The notes beneath the pieces were generated by a model that worked only from the letters and a program-made list of their open reading frames with translations, made no database searches and was not told the DNA's origin. Below, in pieces: positions 1 to 4,574 of a stretch of DNA of 6,078 nt. The position numbers and the translations under genes were made by a program. The stretch covers positions 9,221 to 15,298 of the forward strand of contig DFMR01000122.1 in assembly GCA_002376325.1 (NCBI GenBank), read 5' to 3'. The DNA is from Proteobacteria bacterium UBA3588 (GTDB lineage Bacteria; Pseudomonadota; Gammaproteobacteria; Thiohalomonadales; Thiohalomonadaceae). Position 1 is the stretch's first letter. Each line of letters begins with the position of its first letter.

Positions 1-306
1 CGCTTCGTCAAGCCGCTGGACGCGGAGTTGGTGCTGACCCTGGCCCATGAGCATGAGCTGCTGGTCACCTTGGAGGACAACGTGGTCCTGGGCGGCGCCG
101 GCAGTGCCGTCAACGAGTGTCTGGCCGCCTACGGCGTGACCGCACCGGTATTGAATCTGGGGCTGCCCGACCGCTTCCTGGAACAGGGCAGCCGGGAGCA
201 ATTGCTGGCGGATGTCGGACTCGATAGTGATGGTATAATCCGCGCCGTCGAAGCGCGTCTGAATAACCCCCTTGCCATCCACCCCGCCTCCGATGTAAAG
301 TCTTAG
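1..306 (+). CDS. dxs: 1-deoxy-D-xylulose-5-phosphate synthase, C-terminal end (partial)
   Basis: The reading frame is open from base 1 to a TAG stop and gives the last 101 residues of Dxs; the roughly 500 residues before it lie outside the window. Dxs is the cytoplasmic, thiamine-diphosphate-dependent enzyme that condenses pyruvate and glyceraldehyde 3-phosphate to DXP. DXP starts the MEP isoprenoid pathway and is also a precursor of thiamine and pyridoxal phosphate. The visible part is the C-terminal transketolase-like domain. It opens with RFVKPLD, followed by TLEDNVVLGGAGSAVNE and LNLGLPDRFLEQG, all closely matching remembered E. coli Dxs segments (for example the VNE and LNIGLPD stretches). 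The TPP-binding domain is not visible. Only 21 bp separate the stop from queD, in the same frame. No terminator is visible between them, so read-through into queD is possible. Confidence 0.95.
   Translation, partial: RFVKPLDAELVLTLAHEHELLVTLEDNVVLGGAGSAVNECLAAYGVTAPVLNLGLPDRFLEQGSREQLLADVGLDSDGIIRAVEARLNNPLAIHPASDVKS
231..239 (+). promoter_or_regulatory. Candidate extended -10 promoter for queD-folE2 inside dxs
   Basis: TGGTATAAT is an exact TGn-TATAAT extended -10 element, with the consensus hexamer at 234-239. It sits about 90 bp upstream of the queD ATG in a GC-rich coding region where TATAAT is rare. The sequence 16 bp upstream (212-217, ATGTCG) is only a half match to TTGACA, but extended -10 promoters tolerate a weak -35. 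Transcription would start near 246. The same bases also encode Dxs residues (DGII), so a chance match cannot be excluded. Confidence 0.35.
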
Positions 307-327
307 TTAATCACTCAAGTATTTAAG

Positions 328-711
328 ATGACAACCAAGTACACTCTCAAGGTCGTGACCGACTTTGCCGCCGCCCATTCCCTGCGGGATTACCCCGGCG
401 ACTGCCAGCGGCTGCACGGACACAACTGGAAAGTAGAGGTGGAAGTGACAGCCGACAGGCTGGACGAGCTGGGTATGGTGTTGGATTTCAAGGCGATCCG
501 CCAGGCCGCCCGCAAGGTGGGCGACGAACTGGACCATCGCTATCTCAACGAAGTCCCTCCCTTCGACCGCATCAACCCGACGGCGGAGAACATCGCGGCC
601 CACTTCTTCCAGCGCCTGACCGAACAGCTCAACGACGCCCGCGCCAGGGTCCACGCGGTCACCCTGTGGGAGACCGAACGCGCCTGCGTCCGTTATACAG
701 AGGAATCGTGA
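328..711 (+). CDS. queD: 6-carboxytetrahydropterin synthase QueD (PTPS family)
   Basis: The 127-residue protein has the length and all signature motifs of the 6-pyruvoyl-tetrahydropterin synthase family. QueD converts 7,8-dihydroneopterin triphosphate to 6-carboxy-5,6,7,8-tetrahydropterin, the second step from GTP to preQ0 and queuosine. The zinc ligands are H17 (AAAHSL) and H30 and H32 (CxxxHGH). The catalytic residues are C26, the D69-H70 pair (DHRYLN) and E115 (WETE). PTAEN at 84-88 is also typical. Cys26 argues for a true QueD rather than the PTPS-III type, which uses Glu there and replaces FolB in folate synthesis. The ATG at 328 is the first possible start, because the in-frame dxs stop lies 21 bp upstream. 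It has no clear Shine-Dalgarno sequence. folE2, which makes its substrate, starts 3 bp after its stop. Confidence 0.93.
   Translation: MTTKYTLKVVTDFAAAHSLRDYPGDCQRLHGHNWKVEVEVTADRLDELGMVLDFKAIRQAARKVGDELDHRYLNEVPPFDRINPTAENIAAHFFQRLTEQLNDARARVHAVTLWETERACVRYTEES
699..704 (+). promoter_or_regulatory. Ribosome binding site of folE2
   Basis: AGAGGA lies 10 bases before the folE2 ATG at 715, inside the last codons of queD. It supports that start and suggests translational coupling of the two genes. Confidence 0.5.
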
Positions 712-714
712 ACC

Positions 715-1518
715 ATGAACCAAGCCTGCGATACCATCGCCGACGTCCAGAGCAGTGAGGATACGCGCCGTATCCCCATCAACAAGGTCGGCATCAAGGA
801 TATCCGCCACCCGATGCGCATCCAGGAGCGCAGCGGCGGCGAGCAGCATACCGTGGCCAACTTCAACATGTACGTGAATCTGCCCCATAACTTCAAGGGC
901 ACGCACATGTCGCGTTTCGTCGAGATCCTCAACCGCCAGGAGCGCGAGATCTCGGTGCAGACCTTCAAGGAGATGCTGAAGGAGATGGTGCAGGTGCTGG
1001 AGGCGGAGGCCGGCCACATCGAGATGTCCTTCCCCTACTTCGTCAACAAGGCGGCGCCGGTCTCCGGCGTGCAGAGCCTGATGGACTACGAGGTCACCTT
1101 CGTCGGCGCCATCGAAAACGGCGAGCCGGTGCTGACGCTCAAAGTGGTGGTGCCGGTCACCAGCCTCTGCCCCTGTTCCAAGAAGATCTCCGAGCGCGGC
1201 GCCCACAATCAGCGCTCCCACGTCACCGTGGCGGCACGGCTGCACGGCTTCATGTGGATCGAGGACATCATCGACCTGGTGGAGAAGCAGGCCTCATGCG
1301 AACTGTACGGCCTGCTCAAACGGCCCGACGAGAAGTTCGTTACCGAGCACGCCTACGACAACCCGAAATTCGTGGAGGACATGGTGCGCGACGTGGCGGT
1401 GCAGCTTAACCTTGACGATCGCATCGAGGCCTACGTGGTGGAATCGGAGAACTTCGAGTCGATCCACAACCACTCCGCCTACGCCCTGATCGAAAAGGAC
1501 AAGCGCGCGCTGGGCTGA
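715..1518 (+). CDS. folE2: GTP cyclohydrolase FolE2 (type IB)
   Basis: The 267-residue protein is a full-length type IB GTP cyclohydrolase (COG1469). It converts GTP to 7,8-dihydroneopterin triphosphate and formate, the shared first step of tetrahydrofolate and queuosine synthesis. The signature SLCPCSK (150-156) contains C152, and GAHNQRSH (162-169) contains H164. E206 lies in KRPDEKFVTEHA. These three match in spacing the metal ligands known in the Neisseria enzyme (Cys147, His159, Glu201). Unlike zinc-dependent FolE, this family works with several metals, and in some bacteria it is induced under zinc limitation. I see no recognisable Zur site here, so it may be the constitutive, sole GTP cyclohydrolase I of the organism; a zinc-type folE elsewhere cannot be ruled out. 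Being 3 bp behind queD fits supply of QueD substrate. Confidence 0.95.
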   Translation: MNQACDTIADVQSSEDTRRIPINKVGIKDIRHPMRIQERSGGEQHTVANFNMYVNLPHNFKGTHMSRFVEILNRQEREISVQTFKEMLKEMVQVLEAEAGHIEMSFPYFVNKAAPVSGVQSLMDYEVTFVGAIENGEPVLTLKVVVPVTSLCPCSKKISERGAHNQRSHVTVAARLHGFMWIEDIIDLVEKQASCELYGLLKRPDEKFVTEHAYDNPKFVEDMVRDVAVQLNLDDRIEAYVVESENFESIHNHSAYALIEKDKRALG

Positions 1519-1530
1519 TCCCATCTCGCG

Positions 1531-1548
1531 GCGCCGCTACGGCGGCGC
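1531..1548 (+). terminator. Hairpin with UACG tetraloop between convergent genes
   Basis: GCGCCGC (1531-1537), TACG (1538-1541) and GCGGCGC (1542-1548) form a perfect 7-bp GC stem. In the plus-strand RNA the loop is C(UACG)G, a member of the very stable UNCG class. It begins 12 bases after the folE2 stop and ends 1 base before the stop codon of the minus-strand protease gene. No U-tract follows directly; a T-rich patch comes only at about 1557-1562. It may terminate transcription weakly or protect the 3' end of the folE2 mRNA. Confidence 0.45.
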
Positions 1549-1549
1549 G

Positions 1550-2188
1550 CTACCACTTCTTTTGCAGCACCATCGCCTGGCCGTTGCGCTGGATGTTGAG
1601 GCGGCCGAGGAACGACATCCCCAACAGCACATGGTCCGGTTGGCTCCCGCCCAGCACCACGGCATTGACCTGGCGCAGCGTTATTTCGCCGACCGTCACC
1701 CGATCCAGCGTGACGCTGTAGCTGGGCACGACGCCCGAGGCGGTCTTCACCATCGACTGCTGGCCGTTGACCATGTAGTCGATACCCAGACTGCGCGCCT
1801 GGGCCGCATTCATGGCCACGTCGCTAGCACCGGTATCCACCAGGAAATCCACGGGCTGGCCGTCGATGCCGCCGGCGGTGGTGTACATGCCGTGGAGATT
1901 GGGCCACACCGTCACGTCCGTGGTCGGCGCCTGCTTGTAGCGGCTGCCGATCTGGTCGTTCAAGGCCATGCGCCGCTGTTTGCCGTCGATCTCCAGCAGC
2001 GCCGACGCGCTGTCGGCGGCAAGCAACCGCACCCCCTCATGGGCGGGACCGCCGACGCTGAGCAGATAATTGCGGCCGTCGATCGCCACCATCGCCTTGT
2101 CCGCGAACAGGGCCATCACCATAACCTTGTCGGCCGCCGTGGCAAACGACGACAGCCCCAGTGCCAGCACCAACACCCACCACCGCAT
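1550..2188 (-). CDS. Retropepsin-like aspartic protease, exported (clan AA)
   Basis: The 212-residue protein has an N-terminal signal peptide: hydrophobic residues 3-14 and a likely cleavage after A18 (ATA-AD). This predicts a periplasmic location. Near the middle is the aspartic protease motif FLVDTGASDVAMN, with catalytic D118 in D118-T119-G120. The second characteristic segment, HVLLGMSFLGRL (186-197), matches the retropepsin-like flap/core motif of the bacterial clan AA family (TIGR02281-like). With one DTG motif per chain, the active form would be a homodimer, as in retroviral proteases. Residues 20-90 are a family-variable N-terminal region I do not recognise. The start at 2188 is chosen because GGGAGGT lies 5 bases upstream and the signal peptide begins there; a longer reading from 2224 would run into pgpA. 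It follows pgpA by 13 bp. The substrate is unknown. Confidence 0.85.
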   Translation of the reverse strand: MRWWVLVLALGLSSFATAADKVMVMALFADKAMVAIDGRNYLLSVGGPAHEGVRLLAADSASALLEIDGKQRRMALNDQIGSRYKQAPTTDVTVWPNLHGMYTTAGGIDGQPVDFLVDTGASDVAMNAAQARSLGIDYMVNGQQSMVKTASGVVPSYSVTLDRVTVGEITLRQVNAVVLGGSQPDHVLLGMSFLGRLNIQRNGQAMVLQKKW

Positions 2189-2193
2189 CGCGC

Positions 2194-2200
2194 ACCTCCC
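2194..2200 (-). promoter_or_regulatory. Strong ribosome binding site of the protease gene
   Basis: The minus strand reads GGGAGGT, then GCGCG and the ATG at 2188. This is the best Shine-Dalgarno sequence in the window and decides the start codon. It lies in the 13-bp gap after pgpA. Confidence 0.75.
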
Positions 2201-2201
2201 G

Positions 2202-2675
2202 TTACGACAACAGCCGCACCGCACCCTGCAACACCAGCCACGCCATCACACCGGCCAGTATGTCGTCCAACATGATGCCGAGTCCACCGTGGACCCGGCG
2301 GTCGGCCCAGCGTACCGGCCACGGCTTAAGGATATCGAACAGGCGGAACAAAACAAAACCCATCGCCATCCAGTACCACGCCGTCGGCGCCCAGGCCATG
2401 GTGATCAGATAGCCCACCACCTCGTCCCAGACGATGGCCGGATGGTCGTGCACGCCCAGGGCGCGGGCGGTGTAGCCGCAGATCCCGATGCCGAACAGGG
2501 TCGCGGCACACAGCACGGAAAAATAGACCGCGGCGCCGGCATGGACCAACAGATAGTAGAACGGGACGGCGACCAGGGTGCCGAAAGTGCCCGGCGCCAC
2601 CGGCGCCAAACCGCTGCCGAAGCCGAGGGCCAGCAAGTGGAGCGGATTGCGCAGCAGCCGCGGCGACGGTCTCAT
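2202..2675 (-). CDS. pgpA: Phosphatidylglycerophosphatase A
   Basis: The 157-residue protein is a full-length PgpA, an inner-membrane enzyme that dephosphorylates phosphatidylglycerophosphate to phosphatidylglycerol. Conserved blocks appear in family order: GSGLAPVAPGTFGTL (20-34), VWDEVVGYL (82-90), RLFDILKPWP (111-120) and GGLGIMLDDILAG (130-142). The acidic residues D84, E85, D114, D137 and D138 are the likely metal and catalytic positions. Hydrophobic stretches at about 36-50, 52-68, 87-112 and 134-152 fit a multi-pass membrane protein. The ATG at 2675 overlaps the thiL TGA in an ATGA arrangement, which points to translational coupling. AGGGA about 8 bases upstream, inside thiL, supports this start. 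The thiL-pgpA order is usual in gammaproteobacteria. Confidence 0.95.
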   Translation of the reverse strand: MRPSPRLLRNPLHLLALGFGSGLAPVAPGTFGTLVAVPFYYLLVHAGAAVYFSVLCAATLFGIGICGYTARALGVHDHPAIVWDEVVGYLITMAWAPTAWYWMAMGFVLFRLFDILKPWPVRWADRRVHGGLGIMLDDILAGVMAWLVLQGAVRLLS

Positions 2676-3658
2676 GGCTGCATCCCTGCGTCGTCGAAAT
2701 GATCGTAGCCGGCATGGGCCAGCGGCAGCAGCGAACCGTCGGGCCGCTGCAACCGCAGCCCCGGCGCCGCCTCGATGAGACCGATGCGGGTGGAACCGCA
2801 GGCCTGTCCGGCGCTGCGCCGTTCCCACTCCGCGGCGTGCGCCGGCGGCACGGTGAAGCAAAGTTCGTAGTCGTCGCCCGCGCTGAGCGCCAGCCGCCAG
2901 GCCTGCGTCTCGTCGCCGTGGCGCCGCAGCTCCGGCGACGACGGCAGGCGGGCCAGTTCCAGCCGCGCCCCCACGCCGCTGGCATCGAGGATATGGCCAA
3001 GATCGGCCGCCAACCCGTCGGAGATGTCGATGCAGCTGCTGGCCAGACCGCGCAGCGCAATGCCTGTCTCGCAGCGCGGTTGCGGCCGGTCCAGGCGCCC
3101 GCGCAGGTAGCGCGCGTCGTCGGCCGGTGGCGCGATGCGCCCCTGCGCCACCGCCAGCCCCAGGCCGGCGTCGCCCAGGGTTCCGGTGACGTAGATCAGG
3201 TCGCCGGCACGGGCGCCGCCGCGCCGCAGTGCCGTCCCGGCCGGCACGTGGCCGTGCAGTTGCAGGGTGATGACCAGTGGGCCGCGCACCGTGTCGCCGC
3301 CCACCAGCGCCACATCGTGGGCCTCGGCCAGGGCGAACAGCCCGGCGGCGAACGGCTCCAGCCACGCCTCGTCGACCCGGGGCAGGGAAATGGAGAGCGT
3401 GGCCCAGGCCGGTAGCGCACCCATCGCCGCCAGATCGCTCAGGCCGACCGCCAGGGCCTTGTGGCCGATGGCGGCCGGGGGGGTATCCTCGGGAAAGTGC
3501 ACACCCGCGACCAGGGTATCGATGGAGACGGCCAGCTCCATGCCGCCGGGCACGCGCAACAGGGCGCAGTCGTCGCCGACACCCAGCACCACATCGTCGC
3601 GTCGCGGGCCGCGGCCGGTAAAATAGCGTTCAATCAGATTGAATTCAGACAGGCTCAT
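2672..3658 (-). CDS. thiL: Thiamine-monophosphate kinase
   Basis: The 328-residue protein is a full-length ThiL, which phosphorylates thiamine monophosphate with ATP to thiamine diphosphate, the active cofactor (used among others by Dxs). It belongs to the PurM/AIR-synthase fold. Visible motifs are GVGDDCALL (26-34), SIDTLVAGVHF (45-55), LSDLAAMGA (73-81), VGGDTVRGP (119-127), VTGTLGDAG (157-165), CIDISDGLAADLGHI (209-223) and SAGDDYELCF (259-268). The Asp-rich GDD, GGDT, SDG and GDDYE segments bind Mg-ATP and substrate. The start at 3658 (MSLSEFNLIERYF) is chosen by alignment with E. coli ThiL (MACGEFSLIARYF). In-frame ATGs at 3676 and 3679 would add 6 or 7 residues, and no start has a strong Shine-Dalgarno. 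Position 72 is Gly where E. coli has Asn (AVNLSD). Confidence 0.95.
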   Translation of the reverse strand: MSLSEFNLIERYFTGRGPRRDDVVLGVGDDCALLRVPGGMELAVSIDTLVAGVHFPEDTPPAAIGHKALAVGLSDLAAMGALPAWATLSISLPRVDEAWLEPFAAGLFALAEAHDVALVGGDTVRGPLVITLQLHGHVPAGTALRRGGARAGDLIYVTGTLGDAGLGLAVAQGRIAPPADDARYLRGRLDRPQPRCETGIALRGLASSCIDISDGLAADLGHILDASGVGARLELARLPSSPELRRHGDETQAWRLALSAGDDYELCFTVPPAHAAEWERRSAGQACGSTRIGLIEAAPGLRLQRPDGSLLPLAHAGYDHFDDAGMQP

Positions 3659-3696
3659 CGCCGGCTCGTCCCCCATCATGTCGATCGCTAGTACCT

Positions 3697-3723
3697 CGTG
3701 GGAGCCCGGCTTCGCCGGGCGAT
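3697..3723 (+). repeat. REP-like palindrome
   Basis: GTGGGA is followed by GCCCGGC (3704-3710), a TTC loop and GCCGGGC (3714-3720), then GAT. A GTGGGAGC-type head, a perfect GC stem with a tiny loop and a trailing GAT match the general layout of REP elements known in Pseudomonas and relatives, which are mobilised by RAYT (REP-associated tyrosine) transposases. Only one copy is in the window, so repeat status is inferred from form. Confidence 0.5.
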
Positions 3724-3734
3724 AGCCCCGGATT

Positions 3735-3754
3735 CCGCCATCGCCCGATGGCGG
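3735..3754. repeat. Inverted repeat hairpin next to the REP-like element
   Basis: CCGCCATC (3735-3742), loop GCCC and GATGGCGG (3747-3754) form a perfect 8-bp stem. The sequence just before it (AGCCCCGGATTCCGC) resembles one arm of a palindrome family I remember from proteobacterial intergenic regions, but the matching outer arm is not intact. No T-run follows on either strand, so it is unlikely to be an intrinsic terminator. Confidence 0.5.
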
Positions 3755-3770
3755 CTGCGCCTAGGCATCC

Positions 3771-3893
3771 ATGCTCTCACGCTATATTGATATCGCGGAT
3801 TTCGTCTGTTTCGAGACGAAGCTGGTTGTTGAAGCCGGTGGCTCCGACAAAGGAATCGGGGAAATTTGGACCCGTTTCCCGCCGGCACAGTAG
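3771..3893 (+). pseudogene. Remnant of a DUF559-type endonuclease gene
   Basis: In the plus frame starting with the ATG at 3771, 40 codons run to a TAG at 3891. Residues 5-24 read RYIDIADFVCFETKLVVEAGG with the leading R at residue 4. This closely resembles the core of DUF559 proteins (Vsr/restriction-endonuclease-like fold), where the usual pattern is PYI-x-DFVCxExKLVxExDGGQH. The putative catalytic D and E-x-K are still visible (D10, E15, K17), but the following VDGGQH has decayed to AGGSD. The rest of a usual protein of about 110-130 residues is missing on both sides, and a TAG stands at 3762. No ribosome binding site is present. It is probably a dead fragment, read opposite to nusB and thiL. 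The identification rests on about 20 residues recalled from memory. Confidence 0.5.
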
Positions 3894-3919
3894 GAGCATC
3901 CCAAATCCGACAGGCTCCC
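3889..3919. repeat. Second REP-like head with inverted partner
   Basis: GTAGGAGC begins at 3890 and is mirrored by GGCTCCCA (3912-3919). GGAGC (3893-3897) and GCTCC pair as a 5-bp stem around about 16-17 bases. GTAGGAGC resembles the head of REP elements and the GTGGGAGC at 3697. The structure is weak and may be a decayed copy. Confidence 0.3.
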
Positions 3920-3933
3920 AGGGTGCGGCCGAC

Positions 3934-4365
3934 TCAGCCGCCCTTGGCCTTGACCTCGGCAGCGCGCAACTTCCTGGCGACCTTGTCGAGCACGCTGTTG
4001 ACGTACTTGTGCCCCTGCTCCGCGCCGAAGGTCTTGGCCAGCTCGACCGCTTCGTTAATCACCACGCGGTAAGGCGTCTCCGGCCGCGCCCTTAATTCAT
4101 AGACACCCAGGCGCAGGATTGCCCGCTCTACCGGATCGATCTGCCCGATGGGACGGTCGACCTGGTCACGCAACTCAGCGTCGAGTTCCTCCACCTGGGC
4201 CGGCACCTGATACAGCAGTTCATGGAAGAATTCCCGATCCGCCTTGCCCATTTCGCGCTCGGTGACGAACTGCTGTTCGATCTCGGCCGGACTCTGGGCC
4301 GTCAGTTGCCACTGATAAAGTGCCTGCGCCGCACATTGGCGGGCACGGCTACGCGCCTTGCTCAT
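3934..4365 (-). CDS. nusB: Transcription antitermination factor NusB
   Basis: The 143-residue protein is a full-length NusB (about 139 in E. coli). NusB binds ribosomal protein S10 (NusE) and the boxA RNA of rRNA leaders, helping RNA polymerase resist termination. The N-terminus SKARSRARQCAAQALYQWQ is the basic boxA-binding helix of the family. The C-terminal half carries the conserved IDPVERAILRLGVYEL, YRVVINEAVELAKTFG and HKYVNSVLDKVARKLR blocks of the all-helical fold. The start at 4365 is preferred over an in-frame ATG at 4404 because GAGG lies 5 bases upstream and the protein then begins as other NusBs do. It normally follows ribH closely. Here a 209-bp gap with a hairpin and a T-run separates them, so its expression may be partly uncoupled from ribH. 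No clear promoter is visible in the gap. Confidence 0.95.
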   Translation of the reverse strand: MSKARSRARQCAAQALYQWQLTAQSPAEIEQQFVTEREMGKADREFFHELLYQVPAQVEELDAELRDQVDRPIGQIDPVERAILRLGVYELRARPETPYRVVINEAVELAKTFGAEQGHKYVNSVLDKVARKLRAAEVKAKGG

Positions 4366-4432
4366 GAGAACCTCGTTACCTGCCGTTCCGGCGATGGCGG
4401 CCATACCCTGAACAAACCATCTCGAACGTCAC

Positions 4433-4546
4433 AAAAAAATTTAACCACGGGGAGCACGGGGGACACGAGGATAATCCAGGCTCCAAAACCGGTAGCAACG
4501 GCATTTGTGCGGCGCTACCCCCGTGTTCCCCGTGACCCCGTGGTTA
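4433..4546 (-). terminator. Candidate intrinsic terminator/attenuator between ribH and nusB
   Basis: Read on the minus strand after ribH, the long inverted repeat ends in GTGGTTA (4448-4442), then AA and seven Ts (4439-4433). A stable stem followed by a U7 run is the form of an intrinsic terminator, 29 bases after the ribH stop. The stem is unusually long with a large apical part, and two bases separate stem and T-run, so efficiency is uncertain. nusB starts 67 bases beyond the T-run. Confidence 0.45.
4442..4546. repeat. MITE-like element with imperfect terminal inverted repeats
   Basis: TAACCACGGGG (4442-4452) is exactly repeated in reverse complement at 4536-4546. The match continues inward with CACGGGG (4455-4461 against 4528-4534) and ACACG (4463-4467 against 4522-4526), giving arms of about 29 bases with a few mismatches. 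The interior (about 4471-4517) holds nested inverted repeats and no gene. The AACCACGGGG/ACACGGGG pattern resembles short dispersed repeats I recall from many proteobacterial genomes. No clear target-site duplication is visible. Confidence 0.6.
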
Positions 4547-4574
4547 CTGCATTATTGCGCAACGGATCAGCGGA

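Larger units (their letters stand above)
3659..3933. other. Long nusB-thiL spacer filled with repeat and gene debris
   Basis: This 275-bp gap inside an otherwise compact gene block carries no intact gene. It holds a REP-like hairpin (3697-3723), a second 8-bp hairpin (3735-3754), a DUF559-like coding fragment on the plus strand (3771-3893) and a second REP-like head with its inverted partner (3889-3919). No convincing minus-strand promoter for thiL and no intrinsic terminator for nusB is visible. Confidence 0.6.

Noticed and set aside
307..327. preQ1 riboswitch upstream of queD
   Set aside because: Only 21 bases separate dxs and queD, and no preQ1 aptamer-like hairpin or pseudoknot is visible.
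215..327. Zur operator for queD-folE2
   Set aside because: GGTATAATC is the only AT-rich patch and lacks the palindromic symmetry expected of a Zur site.
307..1245. Long minus-strand open frame opposite queD and folE2
   Set aside because: It is antisense to two clearly recognised genes, has His/Leu/Asp-rich composition typical of GC-rich shadows and matches no known family.
2202..3365. A 387-residue minus-strand frame that would fuse Arg/Ala-rich sequence to PgpA
   Set aside because: The first 230 residues are an out-of-frame reading of thiL. PgpA starts at its own ATG at 2675, overlapping the thiL stop.
3801..3820. Perfect 7-bp inverted repeat TTCGTCT/AGACGAA considered as a terminator of nusB
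   Set aside because: It lies within the DUF559-like coding fragment and is not followed by a T-run on either strand.
3777..3899. A 40-codon minus-strand ORF with an ATG at 3899 and a protein-like composition (GPNFPDSFVGATGF...)
   Set aside because: It is the exact antisense register of the DUF559-like frame, which explains the lack of stops. It has no ribosome binding site and no family I recognise.
4366..4432. Own promoter for nusB after the T-run
   Set aside because: No pair of -35 and -10 hexamers with acceptable spacing was found. TATGGC near the GGGTATGGC stretch lacks a matching -35.
4366..4574. boxA site allowing NusB autoregulation
   Set aside because: No convincing boxA-like sequence (TGCTCTTTA type) is present on the minus strand in this gap.
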